NCBI RefSeq assembly: GCF_020169515.1 | Contig: NZ_JAHMHW010000006.1 | Coordinates: 124,001 to 188,000, forward strand | From: Paenibacillus vietnamensis | Lineage (GTDB): Bacteria > Bacillota > Bacilli > Paenibacillales > Paenibacillaceae | DNA length: 64,000 nucleotides | Reading direction: 5' to 3' | Shown here: positions 25,087-33,283 of the stretch, piece after piece | Position numbering within the stretch: position 1 is the stretch's first letter | How the letters are laid out: every line of letters begins with the position of its first letter | Program-made: the position numbers and the translations under genes | Notes under the pieces: generated by a model | What the model was told of the DNA's origin: nothing | The model's database searches: none | What the model saw: the letters and a program-made list of their open reading frames with translations, nothing else

Positions 25087-27312
25087 ATGGTCCGTCTAAA
25101 CGTCACGAGAGTCGGCTTCCTGATGGGCGTTTCCCTGCTGCTTGCAGCCATCATTTACTTTTTTGCGGCCAACTGGGGCGGTCTCGCCCGCGCCGACAAA
25201 ATTCTCGTCTCGGCAGGCATTATCGTCCTGTTCTACGGCGTATCCTTCCTCTTCTCCAAAATGAAGCTGATGCTAGGACACCATTCTTTTTTGTCGGCGG
25301 TCTTTCTCGTTGCCGGCTGCATCTCGTTCGGGGCCGCCGTTGCGCTGCTGAACCAGATTTACAATTCGCATGCCGACACCTACGAGCTGTTTCTGGTATG
25401 GTCGGTGCCTGCGCTGCTCTTCTCGTTCATTACACGTTACAATCCCTTTTATATTCTGACCTATGTGCTCGTCCATCTTACTTTATGGCAGTACTTTTTC
25501 CCGACGTCTCTGGCCGTCAATCACAGCGAGGAGCGGCTGCTCGTCATCGGAGGCCTGTTCGCCTCCATCAACCTGATCCTCTTTCTCGTCACTAACGCCA
25601 ATTGGATCAAATCCATGCCGCTCAAGATCGCCAGCTTTGTGATATTGAACGTCACCTTGCTTTCCATGACGGCCATCTTTCAGAATGAATGGTACGATTT
25701 AGCGGCGAATGCCGTGTCCGTGGCCTTCATCGCAGCCTTCTTCTACTACCTGATCCGCATCCGGCTTGATAAAATTTTGCTGACGCTGAATGCGCTTGCG
25801 GCCTCCGCTTATGCGGTCATCCGTTATCTGGAGCTCATGAGCGATAATGCCTCCACCAGCTTCTTCGTTATGGGGCTCGTATTCGTTGCCGTGCTCCTGA
25901 CGGCCAACGTGCTTTTCTTCCGCTATTTGAATAAGCTGGGCGGCGGGGATGAAGGGCAAGACGGCACTGACGGGCAGCAGGAGGAAAAAAGAAGCGCGGT
26001 CGTCGGCAAAATCATCTCGACGATCGTCACCGTCATCGGGGTGCTCATCGGCAGCTCCTCCCTGATCGGACTTGTCTTCATGGCCTCAGGCTCCGAGAAT
26101 CCCGAGAATACGCTGTATGCCCTCGCGCTGCTGTTCGTCATTCCCGCGATTCTGGTGCCCCGTCTGAATCCGGCGATCCGCTATACCGTGCTTACTATCG
26201 GCTATGCGGCAGGCATGGTATCGATCGCCTGGATGGACAATGCTCTTTTGTCCATTATCTTCATGGCCGTGTCGGCATTCGGCTGGTTCCGGTTAAACGG
26301 AAGGGCGCAGCACTTCTTTATTTACACGCTTATGAATGTGAACGCGGCGATCATCCTGTTCCAGCTGTTCGAGTCGGTCCGCCACGCTCCGTCATTTATC
26401 GTCTTTATTCTTACCGCGATCAACACGCTTGTCTATGCGGGGCAGCACCTGCTTAGCGAGGGACCTATGAGACGGCACATCAGCGAGAACGGATTATTTT
26501 TCATGCTGCTGTTCCTGCTCTGGCTGACGTTTATGGAGGATATTTTCCCGCATTCGGGCGTCTGGTTCAGCGTCATCAACTTTGCTGCGGTTACGGCGCT
26601 CGCCTTCCTGTTCGTCCGCCGCGGCGCGGCGCTGGAATCGGCTGTCAGCCTGACATTCTGGTTCGTCTATATCGCCTTCAAATATTACGATTTGCTGTGG
26701 ACGCTAATGCACAAGTCGATTACTCTTGCACTGCTCGGCATCTTTTTCATAACGGTGACTTACATTTACGCGTTCCGCACAAGGGCTCGCATTTCCGAGA
26801 GCGAAGAAGGCTTCAAGCCGTTCCTCCGCAAAAGCGCGGTATGGATTGCTATCGTCATCGTGCTCCAGCTGGGTTATATCGCCTATCATGCGGCAACAAG
26901 CGAGGCGCTGCTGTCCGGAGGTACACAGGTGAAGCTGAAGATCGAGCCGCTTGATCCGAGATCGCTTCTACAGGGCGACTATGTGAGGCTGAATTACAGC
27001 ATTTCTACTCCTCCGTCGCTGGACGCTGAGATGAAAGAGCATCCTGTAACAGGCCGCATCAAGGTCGTGCTCCGGCAGGGAGATGACGGGCTCTACGTGT
27101 TCGACCGCCTCTACACGAAGGGTGAGACGCTCACCGACAAGGAAGTCGTCATCAACGGCACCTTTAACGGCTGGCAGAGCATCTATTACGGTATTGAAAC
27201 GTATTTCGTACCGGAAGGCACGGGGCTCGAGACGGAGCGAAACGCTCGGTATGCTTACGTCCGCGTAGGCAAAAACGGCGATGCTATTCTGGAGAAGCTG
27301 GCAGCGGAGTAA
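25087..27312 (+). CDS. DUF2157/GDYXXLXY-domain polytopic membrane protein
   Basis: The protein has about 741 residues. The N-terminal two thirds holds many membrane spans: DUF2157-like at the start (AIIYFFAANWGGLARADKI) followed by DUF4401-like. The C-terminal soluble domain starts near residue 610 and contains LLQGDYVRLNYSI, the GDYxxLxY motif that names the domain. Several bacteria carry these as separate genes; here they are fused. The function is unknown, probably envelope-related. The start is uncertain: GTG 25078 is only 3 nt from AAAGG, while ATG 25087 is 12 nt away. The 264-nt gap before it holds nothing else recognised. Confidence 0.75.
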   Translation: MVRLNVTRVGFLMGVSLLLAAIIYFFAANWGGLARADKILVSAGIIVLFYGVSFLFSKMKLMLGHHSFLSAVFLVAGCISFGAAVALLNQIYNSHADTYELFLVWSVPALLFSFITRYNPFYILTYVLVHLTLWQYFFPTSLAVNHSEERLLVIGGLFASINLILFLVTNANWIKSMPLKIASFVILNVTLLSMTAIFQNEWYDLAANAVSVAFIAAFFYYLIRIRLDKILLTLNALAASAYAVIRYLELMSDNASTSFFVMGLVFVAVLLTANVLFFRYLNKLGGGDEGQDGTDGQQEEKRSAVVGKIISTIVTVIGVLIGSSSLIGLVFMASGSENPENTLYALALLFVIPAILVPRLNPAIRYTVLTIGYAAGMVSIAWMDNALLSIIFMAVSAFGWFRLNGRAQHFFIYTLMNVNAAIILFQLFESVRHAPSFIVFILTAINTLVYAGQHLLSEGPMRRHISENGLFFMLLFLLWLTFMEDIFPHSGVWFSVINFAAVTALAFLFVRRGAALESAVSLTFWFVYIAFKYYDLLWTLMHKSITLALLGIFFITVTYIYAFRTRARISESEEGFKPFLRKSAVWIAIVIVLQLGYIAYHAATSEALLSGGTQVKLKIEPLDPRSLLQGDYVRLNYSISTPPSLDAEMKEHPVTGRIKVVLRQGDDGLYVFDRLYTKGETLTDKEVVINGTFNGWQSIYYGIETYFVPEGTGLETERNARYAYVRVGKNGDAILEKLAAE

Positions 27313-27331
27313 ACGGGTACAGGAAAAAAAT

Positions 27332-27376
27332 AGAGGCCGGCTGTCACTCTTTTAGGAGTGACAGCCGGCCTCTTTT
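27332..27376 (+). terminator. strong terminator after the GDYXXLXY gene
   Basis: A perfect 18-bp stem (27332-27349 with 27356-27373) with a 6-nt loop, followed by TTT and preceded by an A tract. It is a clear intrinsic terminator. Confidence 0.85.
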
Positions 27377-27509
27377 GCAATTCCTCTTACGGCAAATCCT
27401 GTCAGGATACTCTCGACGGGTTCCGGGTCCCTTTGGCGGATAATGCGCGGCCATAAGGCAGAGACTTGAACCGTCACATGAGCAGGAACATGAACGAATT
27501 TAACTTGCA

Positions 27510-27687
27510 CGGACTCTGGTTCCGTTATTTACGCGAATAAAGCTATTGTGCTGGTGCATGTGGATCAACGATCCGTTATTGGCGGCTTTCGAGCCGAAAC
27601 CGATGAGCTTTGATGCGAATAAAAGATCCGTAGTCCGTGAAAACTCAAAAAGCGCGTTTTTTAGACAAATAACGGATCCCATGTCCG
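27510..27687. repeat. MITE-like element with 21-bp terminal inverted repeats (family A related)
   Basis: Left end 27510-27530 and right end 27667-27687 are inverted copies matching at 17 of 21 bases and share TCCGTTATTT. A third internal ATCCGTTATT lies at 27571-27580. The 178-bp element has no coding frame. It occupies most of the gap 27374-27759, which otherwise holds nothing recognised. Confidence 0.55.
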
Positions 27688-27759
27688 CCGCTCTCCCTGC
27701 CCCATCGAATGGATGAGAAACCAGCCAAATCGGCATTCAAAAGAGCCGCCGTACCGCTC

Positions 27760-28227
27760 TTATGCTCCGTTAGCCAGCCTGCTGAGCTCCGGATAATCCT
27801 CCAAATAACCGTTCCGGTCCAGCTCGGAAAGCGCGCGTCGGATGTTTTGCTCGCTCTCGCCCGATTGGTCGGACAGCTGCAGCAGCTCGGCGATCGTAAT
27901 ATCGCGGTGCTCCTTGCAGTATGTCAGCAAGCCCTTTGCCGCCCACGACAGACGGTCATCCTGGAATTCGCCGATCATCTTGCGGAATACCTTGTGCGGA
28001 ATGAGCTGCTCGTCCACCAGCAGCTGCAGCGCTTTAATTGCCTGCTTAGGCGTCATCCGGCCTTTGGCGGCCACCTCGTTTATCGTTAAGGATGCGGAAT
28101 CTGCGATGCTTGCGCTAAGCACGATATACATCATCTGCGAATAAATATCCAGACTCGGTTTATAAAAAATTTCAGTCGATACGGTAAAATTGCGAATACT
28201 GCTGCTTGAAGCCGTTTCAACACTCAT
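27760..28227 (-). CDS. tandem winged-helix protein of unknown role
   Basis: The protein has 155 residues with two winged-helix-like segments. The first (about 28-82) is of the replication-initiator/HTH_36 style: SLDIYSQMMYIVLSA, then EVAAKGRMTPKQAIKALQLLVDEQLI. The second (about 93-145) reads LSWAAKGLLTYC, then QNIRRALSELDRNGYLE. This layout is like plasmid or phage replication and DnaD-type proteins. It has GGAAGGGAG before the ATG and is a single gene. DNA binding is inferred from the fold only. Confidence 0.65.
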   Translation of the reverse strand: MSVETASSSSIRNFTVSTEIFYKPSLDIYSQMMYIVLSASIADSASLTINEVAAKGRMTPKQAIKALQLLVDEQLIPHKVFRKMIGEFQDDRLSWAAKGLLTYCKEHRDITIAELLQLSDQSGESEQNIRRALSELDRNGYLEDYPELSRLANGA

Positions 28228-28307
28228 TCGACCGTCTCCCTTCCGTAGTGTTCTCTATCATCATAAATGTTCGTGCGCTGCTCTTCAATTCGGCCTTTAT
28301 GAGAATT

Positions 28308-28643
28308 TTATAACCAAATTTCCGGACTCCGCTCCGGCATGTCGTCATAACGGTACCGCGCAAGATCGATCCGCCCGTTCTCGTCCGTCTCGACACCCTC
28401 GCCTCGCAAGTACAAAATTTGCATAAACCGGGCCTCCTCTTCCTGAAGCGCGATTTCCCCTTTCGCATTCACGACCCGGTGCCAGGGCAAACTATGGGCG
28501 GAGCTTAGCGAATGAAGGATTCTGACGACCTGCCTTGCCCCCCGCGGACTGCCCGCCAGAGCCGCGATTTGGCCGTAGGTCATGACGTAACCTTCAGGGA
28601 TAGCTTTTATGATTTCAATGACACTTTTTGTAAAAGGCTGCAT
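28308..28643 (-). CDS. alkyltransferase-like protein (ATL, MGMT family)
   Basis: The protein of 111 residues is only the DNA-binding half of an O6-alkylguanine-DNA alkyltransferase. IPEGYVMTYGQIAALAGSPRGARQVVRIL is split here as IPEGYVMTYGQIAALAG followed by SPRGARQVV, which includes the Arg finger helix. The active-site motif PCHRV is replaced by PWHRV (W54), the hallmark of ATL proteins. These bind O6-alkylguanine and hand the lesion to nucleotide excision repair rather than transferring the alkyl group. It is a single gene with a weak ribosome site (GCGGGA). Confidence 0.88.
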   Translation of the reverse strand: MQPFTKSVIEIIKAIPEGYVMTYGQIAALAGSPRGARQVVRILHSLSSAHSLPWHRVVNAKGEIALQEEEARFMQILYLRGEGVETDENGRIDLARYRYDDMPERSPEIWL

Positions 28644-28825
28644 CCGGATTTCCCGCTTTCAAATTTTTTTGTGAAAAGTAAAAATTTCTTTTTTAATTTT
28701 GCTCCAAACGATGTAGAATAGAGGTAATGGGTTTAAATTTGACCGTCATATTCGCTAACGCTTTTATCCCTCAAGACAGTCACAAGTAGTCTGACGACGC
28801 AGAATCCGCACTTTTTCGGATAACT

Positions 28826-28843
28826 ATGTGAAAAGTGTAACAA
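28826..28843. promoter_or_regulatory. possible Rex site before yjlC-ndh
   Basis: ATGTGAAAAGTGTAACAA matches the Rex form TTGTGAA-N4-TTCACAA at 11 of 14 arm positions. It lies about 85 nt before the yjlC ribosome site. In Bacillus subtilis Rex represses yjlC-ndh, which supports but does not prove the call. Confidence 0.35.
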
Positions 28844-28928
28844 TCTTCTGGGGTGTAGCCAAGGCTTTAGCTGCTGACACAATTGAGACCATAATTTACT
28901 TTTTAAGGTGAAGGGAGACATTTCTCTT

Positions 28929-29369
28929 ATGTCACAACAAACTGCCGAGCAAGAAGTTGCGGTAAGCAGCATTGCCGAAAAACAATCGCTGGACATTCTC
29001 GATCAATTGATGAAGCCTGAGGTGCAGCAGTCCTTAACCGTTCTGGTAGACAATCTGCCTAAACTGGCTGAAATGGTAACGCTCATGACGAAAGCTTACG
29101 ATTTCGCACAAGGCGTAGCTACCGATAAGGTGCTGATCAACGATTTTGCACAAGGCATCGGTGAATTCGTCAAGCCGGTTCAAGAGAAAGCTAAAGGTAT
29201 CGCACAGGCGGCGATCGAAGCAGGCGAGCGTTCGCAGGAAGCGGCCGGCTCGACCGTCGGATTGTTCGCTATGCTGAAAATGCTTAAGGATCCTGAGGTT
29301 CAGAAGACGCTCCGCTTCGCGCAAGCGTTCTTGAACGTACTGGCTGAGAAGAGAAACCTGAACGCATAA
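28929..29369 (+). CDS. yjlC: YjlC-like DUF1641 protein
   Basis: The protein of 146 residues is mostly helical. LDQLMKPEVQQSLTVLVDNLPKLAEM splits as DQLMKPEVQQSLTVLVDNL and PKLAEM, and MLKMLKDPEVQKTLRFA near the end is the DUF1641 signature. In Bacillus subtilis the homologue YjlC is co-transcribed with the type II NADH dehydrogenase, and the same order is seen here. It may help membrane or redox control of Ndh. ATG 28929 is preferred over GTG 28908 because AAGGGAG lies between them. Confidence 0.82.
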   Translation: MSQQTAEQEVAVSSIAEKQSLDILDQLMKPEVQQSLTVLVDNLPKLAEMVTLMTKAYDFAQGVATDKVLINDFAQGIGEFVKPVQEKAKGIAQAAIEAGERSQEAAGSTVGLFAMLKMLKDPEVQKTLRFAQAFLNVLAEKRNLNA

Positions 29370-29386
29370 GCGTAAACGGCTTTCGC
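29368..29386 (+). repeat. family C short repeat, partial copy
   Basis: AAGCGTAAACGGCTTTCGC overlaps the yjlC stop codon. Fuller copies are at 44116-44142 (minus) and 48640-48666 (plus). Confidence 0.45.
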
Positions 29387-29503
29387 TATGCACGAACCGT
29401 TAGCTGCAGCTTTGCGCAGCTCGGTTCTGTGCCGTCCCTTGGCGGCATATGCTCTTTAACTCGTAGAATACCCGATTACGCATAGATCGAACGGAGGATA
29501 ACT

Positions 29504-30685
29504 ATGTCTAAGCAAATTTTAATTCTCGGCGGCGGCTACGGCGGCGTTCTGACCGCTCTGACTGCCCGCAAGCATCTAACGCCTGCCGAGGCGTCGATTA
29601 CGATCGTCAACCGCTTCCCGACTCACCAAATCATTACCGAGCTTCACCGTCTGGCCGGCGGAACGATTTCCGAAGGCGCGGTATCCCTTCCGCTTAACAA
29701 GCTGCTGAGCGACAAAGGCGTTAACGTCGTTGTGGATTCGGTTCAGGAAATTAAGCCGAACGAGAATAAAGTCGTTCTGGCAAGCGGCCGGGTTCAATCT
29801 TACGACAATCTTATCGTTGCTCTTGGCAGCGAAACGAACTACTTCGGCATTCCAGGTCTGGAGGAGAACAGCCTCGTGCTGAAATCCGTTGCCGACGCCA
29901 ACAAAATCCGCGCGCATGTTGAAGCGCGTCTGGACGCATACAAAAAATCCGGCGATAAAGCCGATGCCACGATCGTTGTCGGCGGCGGCGGCCTGACAGG
30001 CGTCGAGCTTGTCGGCGAATTTGCGGATAAGCTTCCTGAAGTTTGCCGCAGCAAAGGCATCGACTTCAACGACGTTTCGCTTTACTGCGTAGAAGCAGGA
30101 CCTGCAGTACTGCCGATCTTCCCTAAAAACCTGATCGAGCGCGCCGTTTCGAGCCTTGAGAAACGCGGCGTAACCTTCATTACCGGCGTAGCGATTACGG
30201 AAGCGACCAAAAACTCCGTTTCCTTGAAAGACGGACGCAAGCTCGATGCAAACACGATTATCTGGACCGGCGGCGTCAAAGGCAATCCGGTTGTCGGCAG
30301 CAGCGGCCTTGCAGAGGACCGCGGCCGTGCAACGGTTACGCCGACGCTTCAATCGACTTCGCATCCTAACGTATTCCTGGCTGGCGACTGCGCTGTCGTA
30401 TTCCCTGAAGGCGGCGACCGTCCTTACCCTCCAACCGCTCAGCTTGCTTGGCAGATGGGCGAAACGGTCGGCTACAACCTGTCGGTATTGGTTAAAGGCG
30501 GCGTGATGGATAAGTTCAATCCGGTATTCTCCGGCACGCTCGGAAGCCTTGGCCGCAAAGACGCGGTAGGCACGATCGGCGGCAACTCCACCCAGCTGAA
30601 AGGACTGCCTGCCACCCTGATGAAGGAAGCGAGCAATGTCCGTTACCTGTCGCATATTCACGGTCTATTCGCACTGGCATACTAG
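29504..30685 (+). CDS. ndh: type II NADH dehydrogenase (NDH-2)
   Basis: The protein of 393 residues is an FAD- and NADH-binding oxidoreductase with two Rossmann folds. The FAD motif GGGYGG is at residues 9-14, the NADH motif VVGGGGLTGVEL at about 157-168, and the second FAD motif VFLAGDCAVV at about 291-300. The C-terminal region is membrane-associating and quinone-facing. It passes electrons from NADH to menaquinone without pumping protons. CGGAGG is before the ATG and a strong terminator follows. It pairs with yjlC and may be under Rex control. Confidence 0.9.
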   Translation: MSKQILILGGGYGGVLTALTARKHLTPAEASITIVNRFPTHQIITELHRLAGGTISEGAVSLPLNKLLSDKGVNVVVDSVQEIKPNENKVVLASGRVQSYDNLIVALGSETNYFGIPGLEENSLVLKSVADANKIRAHVEARLDAYKKSGDKADATIVVGGGGLTGVELVGEFADKLPEVCRSKGIDFNDVSLYCVEAGPAVLPIFPKNLIERAVSSLEKRGVTFITGVAITEATKNSVSLKDGRKLDANTIIWTGGVKGNPVVGSSGLAEDRGRATVTPTLQSTSHPNVFLAGDCAVVFPEGGDRPYPPTAQLAWQMGETVGYNLSVLVKGGVMDKFNPVFSGTLGSLGRKDAVGTIGGNSTQLKGLPATLMKEASNVRYLSHIHGLFALAY

Positions 30686-30694
30686 AAATGAACA

Positions 30695-30725
30695 GAAGGA
30701 GGGCTTTCGCCCTCCTTCTTTTTTT
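30695..30725 (+). terminator. terminator of ndh
   Basis: A perfect 10-bp stem GAAGGAGGGC/GCCCTCCTTC (30695-30704, 30709-30718) with a TTTC loop and seven T. Confidence 0.92.
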
Positions 30726-30753
30726 GCCTCTGTTAAAAACAAACAGCGACTCG

Positions 30754-30834
30754 GTATTACTAAGTATTACAAATTACCAATCATGAAAACAAATCAAGCT
30801 GCGCCAAGGTGATTTTAGTAATACTTTGTAATAC
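30754..30834. repeat. phased iterons, putative parC-like site
   Basis: GTATTAC occurs at 30754-30760 and 30764-30770, and its reverse complement GTAATAC at 30818-30824 and 30828-30834. Each pair has an exact 10-bp period and the two pairs face each other across 47 bp. A degenerate fifth unit (ATTAC) is at 30773-30777. The block lies just past the parR-like gene. A further GTAATAC sits upstream of parM at 32564-32570. Confidence 0.65.
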
Positions 30835-30861
30835 AACTCTCGAAAACCGCATAACGACGGG

Positions 30862-31248
30862 CTAAATCCAAGCCTCGATGTCTTCGTCATCCAGCTCTTC
30901 TTCTTCGGCCACAGCCGGCTCGGGCTGCCGCCCGGGCGCCTGTGCCTCGCTCTGTGCCGGCGCACTCGAGATTTCCGACGCGGCAGCCGTCTCTTGCCGG
31001 TTATCCAAGGCAGAAACTTGAACGCTCTCGGAAGGCGATTCCGCCGAGCCTCCGTTCAGGACGTTCCGTTCCATCGGAATGAACATCTGCAAATTTCTGA
31101 CGCCGTTCTCGCAGATCTCCTTTTCCATCAAATACCGGAGGGAGTCCATCAAGTTCGTCTGGGCGTTCAGCCACTGCATGACGAGCGGGTCCTCCGTCTT
31201 TTTTGTTTTCAGGCTAATATTTTCGCCTGGCTGCTTGATCTTCTTCAT
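30862..31248 (-). CDS. ParR-like partner of the ParM actin
   Basis: The protein has 128 residues. The first half contains EDPLVMQWLNAQTNLMDSLR followed by YLMEKEICENGVRNLQMFIP, which resembles the ribbon-helix-helix DNA-binding part of ParR-type adaptors of ParM-like actins. The second half is low complexity, rich in Ala, Glu, Pro and Ser, and ends in a very acidic tail EEEELDDEDIEAWI that could bind the filament. It follows the actin gene by 52 nt on the same strand with AGGTGAG as ribosome site. The identification rests on gene order, size and this short motif. Confidence 0.6.
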   Translation of the reverse strand: MKKIKQPGENISLKTKKTEDPLVMQWLNAQTNLMDSLRYLMEKEICENGVRNLQMFIPMERNVLNGGSAESPSESVQVSALDNRQETAAASEISSAPAQSEAQAPGRQPEPAVAEEEELDDEDIEAWI

Positions 31249-31300
31249 TTTAACTCACCTGCCGCAATCCCGAAATTAGCCGTAGCCAAGGCCGCTGCCG

Positions 31301-32497
31301 TTATACCGGCTGCGCCGCCTTGTTTTTGAGGGCTTCGTAAATTTTGCCCCGCACAAAAGCGTCCAAGCCCATTGCATTCAGCTTTACCGCATACTCGGCA
31401 GGGATGTACAGCAGCTGCATTTCGCGCTCCGCGCACAGCTCCTGAATTTGCGGATACAGAATCGAACGCATCAGAATGCTGCCTCCCCCGTATACGCAGA
31501 TCAGGTCGATTTCGTTCCGCGCCTTGGTCAGCTGCTTCTTCACATTTTGCACGATTTGCCTTACTTGGGTCTCGAGCGGGCGTCTCAATGTTTTCAAAGC
31601 TCTGGCGTGGTATTTGTGCTTCGGATTTTTGAGAACGTCGCTAAAGAACTGGCGCGGGCTGTTTGGCAGGTGAATCATCCGGTTAAAATCGTCCAGCGCT
31701 TCTTCGATCGCGTAACCCGCTCCGTGATGGCTGCCATGCACGAACTGGCGTAAAAACTTGTTGCCTTCGGTAATCGGATACTCCGTCGATCCGTCGCCGA
31801 TGTCTACATGAAGAATTCTTTTGTCCTTGAAAAAGCTTCCGTTGAATTTTCCTTCAATGTTGTATTCCCTCAGAAACTCTTCGAAAATATCTCCCTCGCG
31901 CCAATTGCCCTCGGCGTCCTTCTGCAAGGTGAAAATGACCGGCGTCGCTTCCGGAACGACCTTTGCGAAAGGCATCGAGATTTTCACCCCGACGCGCTGA
32001 ATGCCGAGATGAACCGTGACGTGATGAGTGCCGGAAGTGAACCGTTTCTCGAATTTCGCAGAAGTTTCGTCCGTATGCTGCGTAACCGGAAGAGCCGTCG
32101 CCATATCGACCTCGACTTCAAGCTGCTCGGGAATCCGCTTCTCCTCATCGTACGCCTTCTGCACGGCAGCCGCCGCGATTTGCGCCAAAGTGTTGACGAT
32201 CGGCAGGTCCATATCGCTTTTCAAATCGATGCCGATTTGCATATTATCCAAAATCTCGCCGCTCTCGAGAGCAAACTTGCCCACATAGTACATCCCGGGC
32301 CTTGCCGAAGGGGAATCGATGGTAACGACTAGCTGATCCTGCAGATTTCTGATAAAGCTTTCCGGAGATTGCTCCTCGCTCCAAGGGAGCTCGTCCACCG
32401 TGCAGTTGACATTAGGCTGCTGAATGAGCCTGCCGTCGATAATCATGTCATGCTCGCTGTTTCCGTTGTCGTTGCCCACAAAAAAATGATAGTTCAT
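31301..32497 (-). CDS. ParM/StbA-family actin-like ATPase
   Basis: The protein has 398 residues with the actin-fold nucleotide motifs: NDNGNSEHD (about 9-17) as phosphate-1 loop, ILHVDIGDGSTEYPI (about 227-241) as phosphate-2 loop, and VYGGGSILMR (about 342-351) as adenosine loop. ParM homologues polymerise with ATP and push apart plasmid copies bound through ParR and parC. AGGAGGAG precedes the ATG. It is followed by the ParR-like gene and flanked by phased repeats. The surrounding genes (ndh, greA) are chromosomal, so this is either an integrated plasmid segment or a chromosomal use of the system. Confidence 0.82.
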   Translation of the reverse strand: MNYHFFVGNDNGNSEHDMIIDGRLIQQPNVNCTVDELPWSEEQSPESFIRNLQDQLVVTIDSPSARPGMYYVGKFALESGEILDNMQIGIDLKSDMDLPIVNTLAQIAAAAVQKAYDEEKRIPEQLEVEVDMATALPVTQHTDETSAKFEKRFTSGTHHVTVHLGIQRVGVKISMPFAKVVPEATPVIFTLQKDAEGNWREGDIFEEFLREYNIEGKFNGSFFKDKRILHVDIGDGSTEYPITEGNKFLRQFVHGSHHGAGYAIEEALDDFNRMIHLPNSPRQFFSDVLKNPKHKYHARALKTLRRPLETQVRQIVQNVKKQLTKARNEIDLICVYGGGSILMRSILYPQIQELCAEREMQLLYIPAEYAVKLNAMGLDAFVRGKIYEALKNKAAQPV

Positions 32498-32510
32498 TAA
32501 GGTTCTCCTC

Positions 32511-32579
32511 CTAAGTATGAAGACTAAGTATGAAGATGACTATGAAACACATTAATTTCTATGGTAATACCTTACCATA
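32511..32579. repeat. tandem repeats and palindrome upstream of parM
   Basis: CTAAGTATGAAGA is repeated head to tail (32511-32523, 32524-32536), with a weak third unit. TATGGTAA/TTACCATA forms a perfect palindrome around TACC at 32560-32579. It contains GTAATAC, the heptamer of the downstream iterons. It could be the parM promoter-operator and a second partition site. Confidence 0.55.
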
Positions 32580-32696
32580 CGAAGTGTTAGCATGCATCCT
32601 GCTTTTGCCTTAGGCGAGATTAAACTTTTCACATCATTTTTTGTCGTAAAAGAAGCGAAAACGGCTGAAGCCGTCATATGGGCAAACTTGCGAAAT

Positions 32697-32735
32697 AAAA
32701 AGCTTCCCCTCCTGCAAAACGGAGAGGAAGCTTTT
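32697..32735 (-). terminator. terminator of greA
   Basis: A stem formed by 32697-32712 and 32721-32735 with one mismatch. On the minus strand it is followed by a T-rich run (TTTTTATTTC). It lies 12 nt after the greA stop. Confidence 0.85.
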
Positions 32736-32747
32736 CAGCCGGCATCG

Positions 32748-33224
32748 TTAAATTTTGATTTCCAGCAGCTCGTATTTGATGACTCCCACCGGCGCGTTCA
32801 CTTCCACGATATCGCCGGTTTTCTTGCCGATCAGCTCTTTGCCGAGAGGGCTTTCGTAAGAAATTTTGTTCTCGTTCACGTCCGCTTCTTCCGTACCGAC
32901 GATTTTGTATTCAATCTTCTCCGCAAATTCGATATCGTTCAGCACGACGACGGAGCCGATATTCACAACGGACAAATCCATGTCCTTCGCATCGACGATA
33001 CGGGCTTTCTTCAGCATTCTCTCGATCGTCAAAATCCGGGTTTCCATGAAAGCCTGATCTTCCTTGGCGGAGTGGTATTCGCTGTTCTCCTTCAGGTCGC
33101 CGTAGCTGATCGCCAGCTTGATCCGTGCCGCCAGCTCCTTGCGCTTCACGTACTTGAGATCGTCAAGCTCGGCTTCCAATTGGGCCAGACCCTCTTTGGT
33201 CAAAATAATTTCTTCGTTAGACAT
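32748..33224 (-). CDS. greA: transcription elongation factor GreA
   Basis: The protein has about 158 residues. The N-terminal coiled coil carries the acidic tip segment ISYGDLKENSEYHSAKEDQ, with the Asp and Glu that enter the RNA polymerase secondary channel and stimulate cleavage of backtracked RNA. The C-terminal FKBP-like domain follows (ESPLGKELIGKKTGDIVEV). ATG 33224 has GGGAG 10 nt upstream and gives MSNEE, common for GreA; ATG 33230 is also possible. It is a single gene with its own terminator. Confidence 0.95.
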   Translation of the reverse strand: MSNEEIILTKEGLAQLEAELDDLKYVKRKELAARIKLAISYGDLKENSEYHSAKEDQAFMETRILTIERMLKKARIVDAKDMDLSVVNIGSVVVLNDIEFAEKIEYKIVGTEEADVNENKISYESPLGKELIGKKTGDIVEVNAPVGVIKYELLEIKI

Positions 33225-33283
33225 ATGCATACAGCTCCCATTAGCGTTCTTCGTACCATTTTAACTCAAAACGGTCCAATTTG

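Noticed and set aside
31301-32497. MreB or FtsA instead of a ParM-like protein
   Set aside because: Motif spacing and the ParR-like downstream gene fit ParM/StbA; neighbours of mreB or ftsA (mreC, ftsZ) are absent.
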